This document shows, piece after piece, positions 38,219 through 41,595 of a DNA stretch of 41,595 bases. The notes under the pieces were generated by a model. The model searched no databases. It worked only from the letters and a program-made list of their open reading frames with translations, and was not told the DNA's origin. Positions within the stretch are counted from its first letter, which is position 1, and every line of letters begins with the position of its first letter. Location: positions 1-41,595 of the forward strand of contig CANLBD010000003.1 of the NCBI GenBank assembly GCA_947488215.1, read 5' to 3'. Both the position numbers and the translations under genes were made by a program. The DNA comes from Myxococcales bacterium. GTDB lineage: Bacteria > Myxococcota_A > Bradymonadia > UBA7976 > UBA1532.

Positions 38219-39769
38219 ATGCGCGAAGGCGCTCGGGGTCGCGCGTCCGCCGCCTGGGTGGCCGTGCTTGCATGCGCGGCCGTCCTCGTGCTGCCGCTGC
38301 CCGGCTTTGTCATCGACGCTCTGCTCCTTGCCCAGCTCGCCGCGGCCGTCCTGGGCATCGTGCGTCGACCGCAAACCCACGGTGAACGCGCTCTTGGTCC
38401 GCGCATTATCCTTGCGGGCGCGCTCAGCCGCGTGGTCGTCGCGGTCGCTCTCCTGCGCGCGGCGACGGGCAGCGGAGATGCGGGCTCTCTGGTGGGCATC
38501 GCCGGCACAATCGCCCAAGCGGGCGGCGTGCTCGGCGGCGTCGGCGCGTTCGTCGCGCTGACGACGCTGCACGTCATGGTCGTCGCGCGGGGCGCGGAGC
38601 GGCTCGGTCAGGTGACCGCCCGGTTCGCGCTCGACGCGCTGCCCGGACGGCAGCTCGCGCTCGAGGGCGAGCTTCGGCAGCGCCTCGCGGACCCCGCGCG
38701 GGTCGGCGTGGAGCGGGCCCGCTTGCTCCGCGACGCTGAGACAGCGGGGCACGTCGACGGGGTCACCCGTATGCTGCGGGCCGAGTCCGTGGCGCTCGCC
38801 GCCCTGGTCGCGCTGGTCTTCGTGGGCGCGCTCCTTGGAGGCGTCTACGAGCGGGGCATCGAGGCGGCCGAGGCGGCCCGAGCGGCGCTCGGCACCGCGC
38901 TGGGCGCGAGCCTGTGGCTGCAAGTCCCCGCGCTCACTGCGGCAGGCGCCGCCGCTTGGCTCGCCTTGCAGAGCGGGTCCGATGCGCCCACGAGAGACGA
39001 CGACGAAGAGGCGCCGTGGGTGCTCTCGACTCGCCGCGCAGACGCCACCGCCGCCCAACAGGCGCTGTCGCGGGCGCTCGTGCCTGCCGGTCTCAGCCTG
39101 CCCGCGCTGCGCCCGACCTTTGACGAGACCTTGCCCGCAGGCACCCTGAAGCTCGAGCGACGGGGCGTCGTCCTCCTCACCGGCACGATCGGCCCCGGCC
39201 TCGAACAGCTGGCGCGTCGACGTCTCGCGCCGCTCCTCGTGACCCTGCAGGCCACCGCGGCGCGGCTCAGCGCGCTGGAGTCGAGCGCGCCGGTGCTCAT
39301 CCGCGCCGCGATGCCAAGCCGCGTCGATGTCGTTCAGCTCACCCGTGTCCTGCGCGCCCTCGCGGCGGACGCCCTGCCCTCACACGACCTGGAGACCGTG
39401 CTCGACGCCCTCACGGCCGCCCCGCCCGGCGCCGAGCCCGAAGCCTACGTCGCCGCTGCGCGACGCGCCTTCGCTGATGCCCTGACGGCACGACTCCTGG
39501 GGTGCGCTCCGGAGCGCGTCGGGTGCGCCGGCGCGACGCTCGAGTCGGCGCTCGCGCGTGGCGCGCCCGCCCCCTCGCTGGTCGATGATCTCGTCGAGCG
39601 GATCGACACGCTGCCCGGTGAGCCCATGACGCTCGTCTGCGTCCTGTGCTCACCCGAAGCGCGCGTCCCGCTCGCTGAACTCTTCGCCACAACCCGCCCG
39701 CAGGTCGCGGTGATCGCTCTCGACGAGGTGCGCCCCGGCACCCGCGTCATCCCCGCCGCGATCCTGTGA
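38219..39769 (+). CDS. Diverged FlhA/SctV (FHIPEP)-family-like membrane protein
   Basis: LPLPGFVIDALLLAQLAAAVLGIV; VVARGAERLGQVTARFALDALPGRQLALEGEL; GHVDGVTRMLRAESVALAALVALVFVGALLGGVYERGIEAAEA...LWLQVPALTAAGAAAWLAL; RPTFDETLPAGTLKLERRGVVLLTG; C-terminal PQVAVIALDEVRPGTRV. Strong SD (GGGGGGGAG). Confidence 0.72.
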   Translation: MREGARGRASAAWVAVLACAAVLVLPLPGFVIDALLLAQLAAAVLGIVRRPQTHGERALGPRIILAGALSRVVVAVALLRAATGSGDAGSLVGIAGTIAQAGGVLGGVGAFVALTTLHVMVVARGAERLGQVTARFALDALPGRQLALEGELRQRLADPARVGVERARLLRDAETAGHVDGVTRMLRAESVALAALVALVFVGALLGGVYERGIEAAEAARAALGTALGASLWLQVPALTAAGAAAWLALQSGSDAPTRDDDEEAPWVLSTRRADATAAQQALSRALVPAGLSLPALRPTFDETLPAGTLKLERRGVVLLTGTIGPGLEQLARRRLAPLLVTLQATAARLSALESSAPVLIRAAMPSRVDVVQLTRVLRALAADALPSHDLETVLDALTAAPPGAEPEAYVAAARRAFADALTARLLGCAPERVGCAGATLESALARGAPAPSLVDDLVERIDTLPGEPMTLVCVLCSPEARVPLAELFATTRPQVAVIALDEVRPGTRVIPAAIL

Positions 39770-39782
39770 CCTTGACCGCGGG

Positions 39783-40403
39783 TCAGGGCCCGCCGTGGGC
39801 GCCGCCCGGCAGCGTGCGCTTCAGGTCCGCCAGCGTCGGCAACGCGGCGGTCTCCAGAGCGACCATCAGCGCGTCCAGCGTGCTCGCGTGCACGACAATC
39901 GGTCGGTGGGCGGCTCGCACGAAGCCATCGGCCGCGGCGCGATCGAGCGAGCGCACCAGGTCGGCGTAGAAGCCCTCGACGTCGAGCAAGCCAACAGGCT
40001 TCGTGTGGTACTCGAGCTGTGTCCACGTCGCCGCCTCGAAGACCTCGTCGAGGGTGCCATAGCCGCCGGGCAGCGCGATGAAGGCATCTGACAGCTCAGC
40101 CATACGCGCCTTTCGCGCGTGCATGTCCGGCACCACGTCCAGCGCCGTCAGGCCGCGGTGCGCGACCTCGAGCTGCCAGAGCTTCTCGGGGATGACGCCA
40201 TAGACCTCACCGCCCGCGGCGAGCGCGGCGTCTGCGACGAGCCCCATCAGCCCGACGTGCCCGCCGCCGTAGACGACGCGCACCCCGCGCTCCGCGAGCG
40301 CGCGCCCCACGCTCCGCGCAGCGTCTGCGTAAGCGGGCCGCGTGCCCATGCTCGAGCCGCAAAACACGGCCACGCTCCGAATCTGTCGAACCTGCGTCTT
40401 CAT
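39783..40403 (-). CDS. LOG-family protein (TIGR00730-type, cytokinin-riboside monophosphate phosphoribohydrolase-like)
   Basis: [73 protein letters not shown]. Confidence 0.93.
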   Translation of the reverse strand: MKTQVRQIRSVAVFCGSSMGTRPAYADAARSVGRALAERGVRVVYGGGHVGLMGLVADAALAAGGEVYGVIPEKLWQLEVAHRGLTALDVVPDMHARKARMAELSDAFIALPGGYGTLDEVFEAATWTQLEYHTKPVGLLDVEGFYADLVRSLDRAAADGFVRAAHRPIVVHASTLDALMVALETAALPTLADLKRTLPGGAHGGP

Positions 40404-40447
40404 TCCGGGCATCCTGAGAACGCGCGGGGTTGCGCGCAAGAGGCTCC

Positions 40448-41587
40448 ATGCACGTCGACCGCCTGACCACGATTCACAGCCTCTCGGCCGAAGAGTGGGA
40501 CGCGCTCGTCGGACCGGGGTGCGCGTTTCTCGAGCACGCTTTCCTGAGCGCCATGGAAGACTCGGGCTGCGTGGGCCCCGACACAGGCTGGACGCCCGCC
40601 TACCGGGTCGCGCGCGAGGCGCCTCAGGGGCGCGCGGTCGGCGCCGTGGTCGCCTGGGTCAAAGACCACAGCATGGGGGAGTTCATCTTCGACCACGCCT
40701 GGGCAGACGCCGCCCGGCGCGCTGGTCTCGCCTACTATCCGAAGCTGGTCGTGGCCGCGCCGTTCTCGCCCGTCGGCGGCGAGCGTTTCTTGACGTTCGG
40801 CGCGCCCGACCCCGCAGCGGCGCGCGACGTGCTGCTCGCCGACCTGCGCGCGCAAGTTCGGTCCGATGGGCTCTCGGGCCTCCACTGCCTGTTTACGACC
40901 GCAGAAGAGGCGCGCGCCCTCGAGGGCCAAGGCCTCGCTCAGCGCCATACGGTCCAGTTTCACTGGACAAACGCGGGCTATGCGGACTTCGACGCCTTTC
41001 TGGCGCGCTTCGACAGCAAGCGCCGCAACCAGATCAAGCGCGAGCGCCGACGCGTCCGCGAGGCGGGCGTGACCGTGCGCGTCCTCGAGGGGGACGCGAT
41101 CCGGCCGGAGCACGCCACGCTGGCATGGGACCTCTATGTGCGGACCGTCGACAAGTTCGCCTGGGGCCGCCGCTACTTGAACCCGCGCCTTTTCGAGCTG
41201 CTCGTGGAGCGCTGGGCCCACCGCCTGTTCTTCGTCGTCGCGGAGCGCGACGGCGAGGTCGTCGGCGGCACCGTGAACGTGCGCAAGGGCGACGCCCTCT
41301 ACGGCCGCTACTGGGGCGCGCGCGAGGGCATCCCTGACCTGCACTTCGAGGTGTGCAGCTACGCCGCCATCGAGGCCTGCATCGCGCGCGGCCTGCGCGT
41401 CTTCGAGGCGGGCGCCGGGGGCGGCGAGCACAAGTGGGGCCGCGGCTTTTTGCCGGCCGTCACTTACTCAGCGCACGCGCTCGAGCACCCGGGCCTCGAC
41501 CGCGCTGTGCGGGCCTTCTTGCGCGACGAGCGCCGCGCGGTGGCGGCCGACCTGTCGAGCGCGGACGGCCGCGTCCTGATTCGCTAG
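40448..41587 (+). CDS. GNAT/FemAB-like N-acyltransferase (COG3146/DUF482-like)
   Basis: [90 protein letters not shown]-type C-terminus (read in the window as [39 protein letters not shown]). Confidence 0.85.
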   Translation: MHVDRLTTIHSLSAEEWDALVGPGCAFLEHAFLSAMEDSGCVGPDTGWTPAYRVAREAPQGRAVGAVVAWVKDHSMGEFIFDHAWADAARRAGLAYYPKLVVAAPFSPVGGERFLTFGAPDPAAARDVLLADLRAQVRSDGLSGLHCLFTTAEEARALEGQGLAQRHTVQFHWTNAGYADFDAFLARFDSKRRNQIKRERRRVREAGVTVRVLEGDAIRPEHATLAWDLYVRTVDKFAWGRRYLNPRLFELLVERWAHRLFFVVAERDGEVVGGTVNVRKGDALYGRYWGAREGIPDLHFEVCSYAAIEACIARGLRVFEAGAGGGEHKWGRGFLPAVTYSAHALEHPGLDRAVRAFLRDERRAVAADLSSADGRVLIR

Positions 41588-41595
41588 GGGCGACG

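Overview
This is a 41.6 kb, high-GC, gene-dense chromosomal window. Gene style suggests a Myxococcota/Bradymonadota-like deltaproteobacterium: Cys-rich lipoproteins, a MopE-like repeat protein and a split atp operon. That placement is inference. I found no rRNA, tRNA, CRISPR array or transposon. Housekeeping blocks are rpsB-tsf-pyrH-frr, hemL-atpZ-atpI-like-atpB-atpE and gyrA. The accessory regions hold three main points of interest. (1) A six-gene minus-strand cassette (28736-33866) looks like a Gram-negative Dlt-type envelope-acylation system: carrier protein, DltA-like adenylation enzyme, sulfotransferase, SGNH/DltD-like protein, a 45-aa membrane microprotein absent from the ORF track, and an MBOAT. 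The microprotein ends exactly in F-R-Y-A-G-F, matching the FxYxxF acyl-shuttle hexapeptide of DltX. (2) A four-gene minus-strand operon (6029-13301) encodes a Cys-rich lipoprotein, a cyclic-nucleotide-binding/4x[4Fe-4S]/membrane protein, a 30-CxxCH repetitive multiheme cytochrome and an outer-membrane beta-barrel. It is a candidate trans-envelope electron conduit. (3) A strongly diverged, apparently orphan FlhA/SctV (FHIPEP)-like protein lies at 38219-39769. All calls are by eye from translated sequence. No database search was run.
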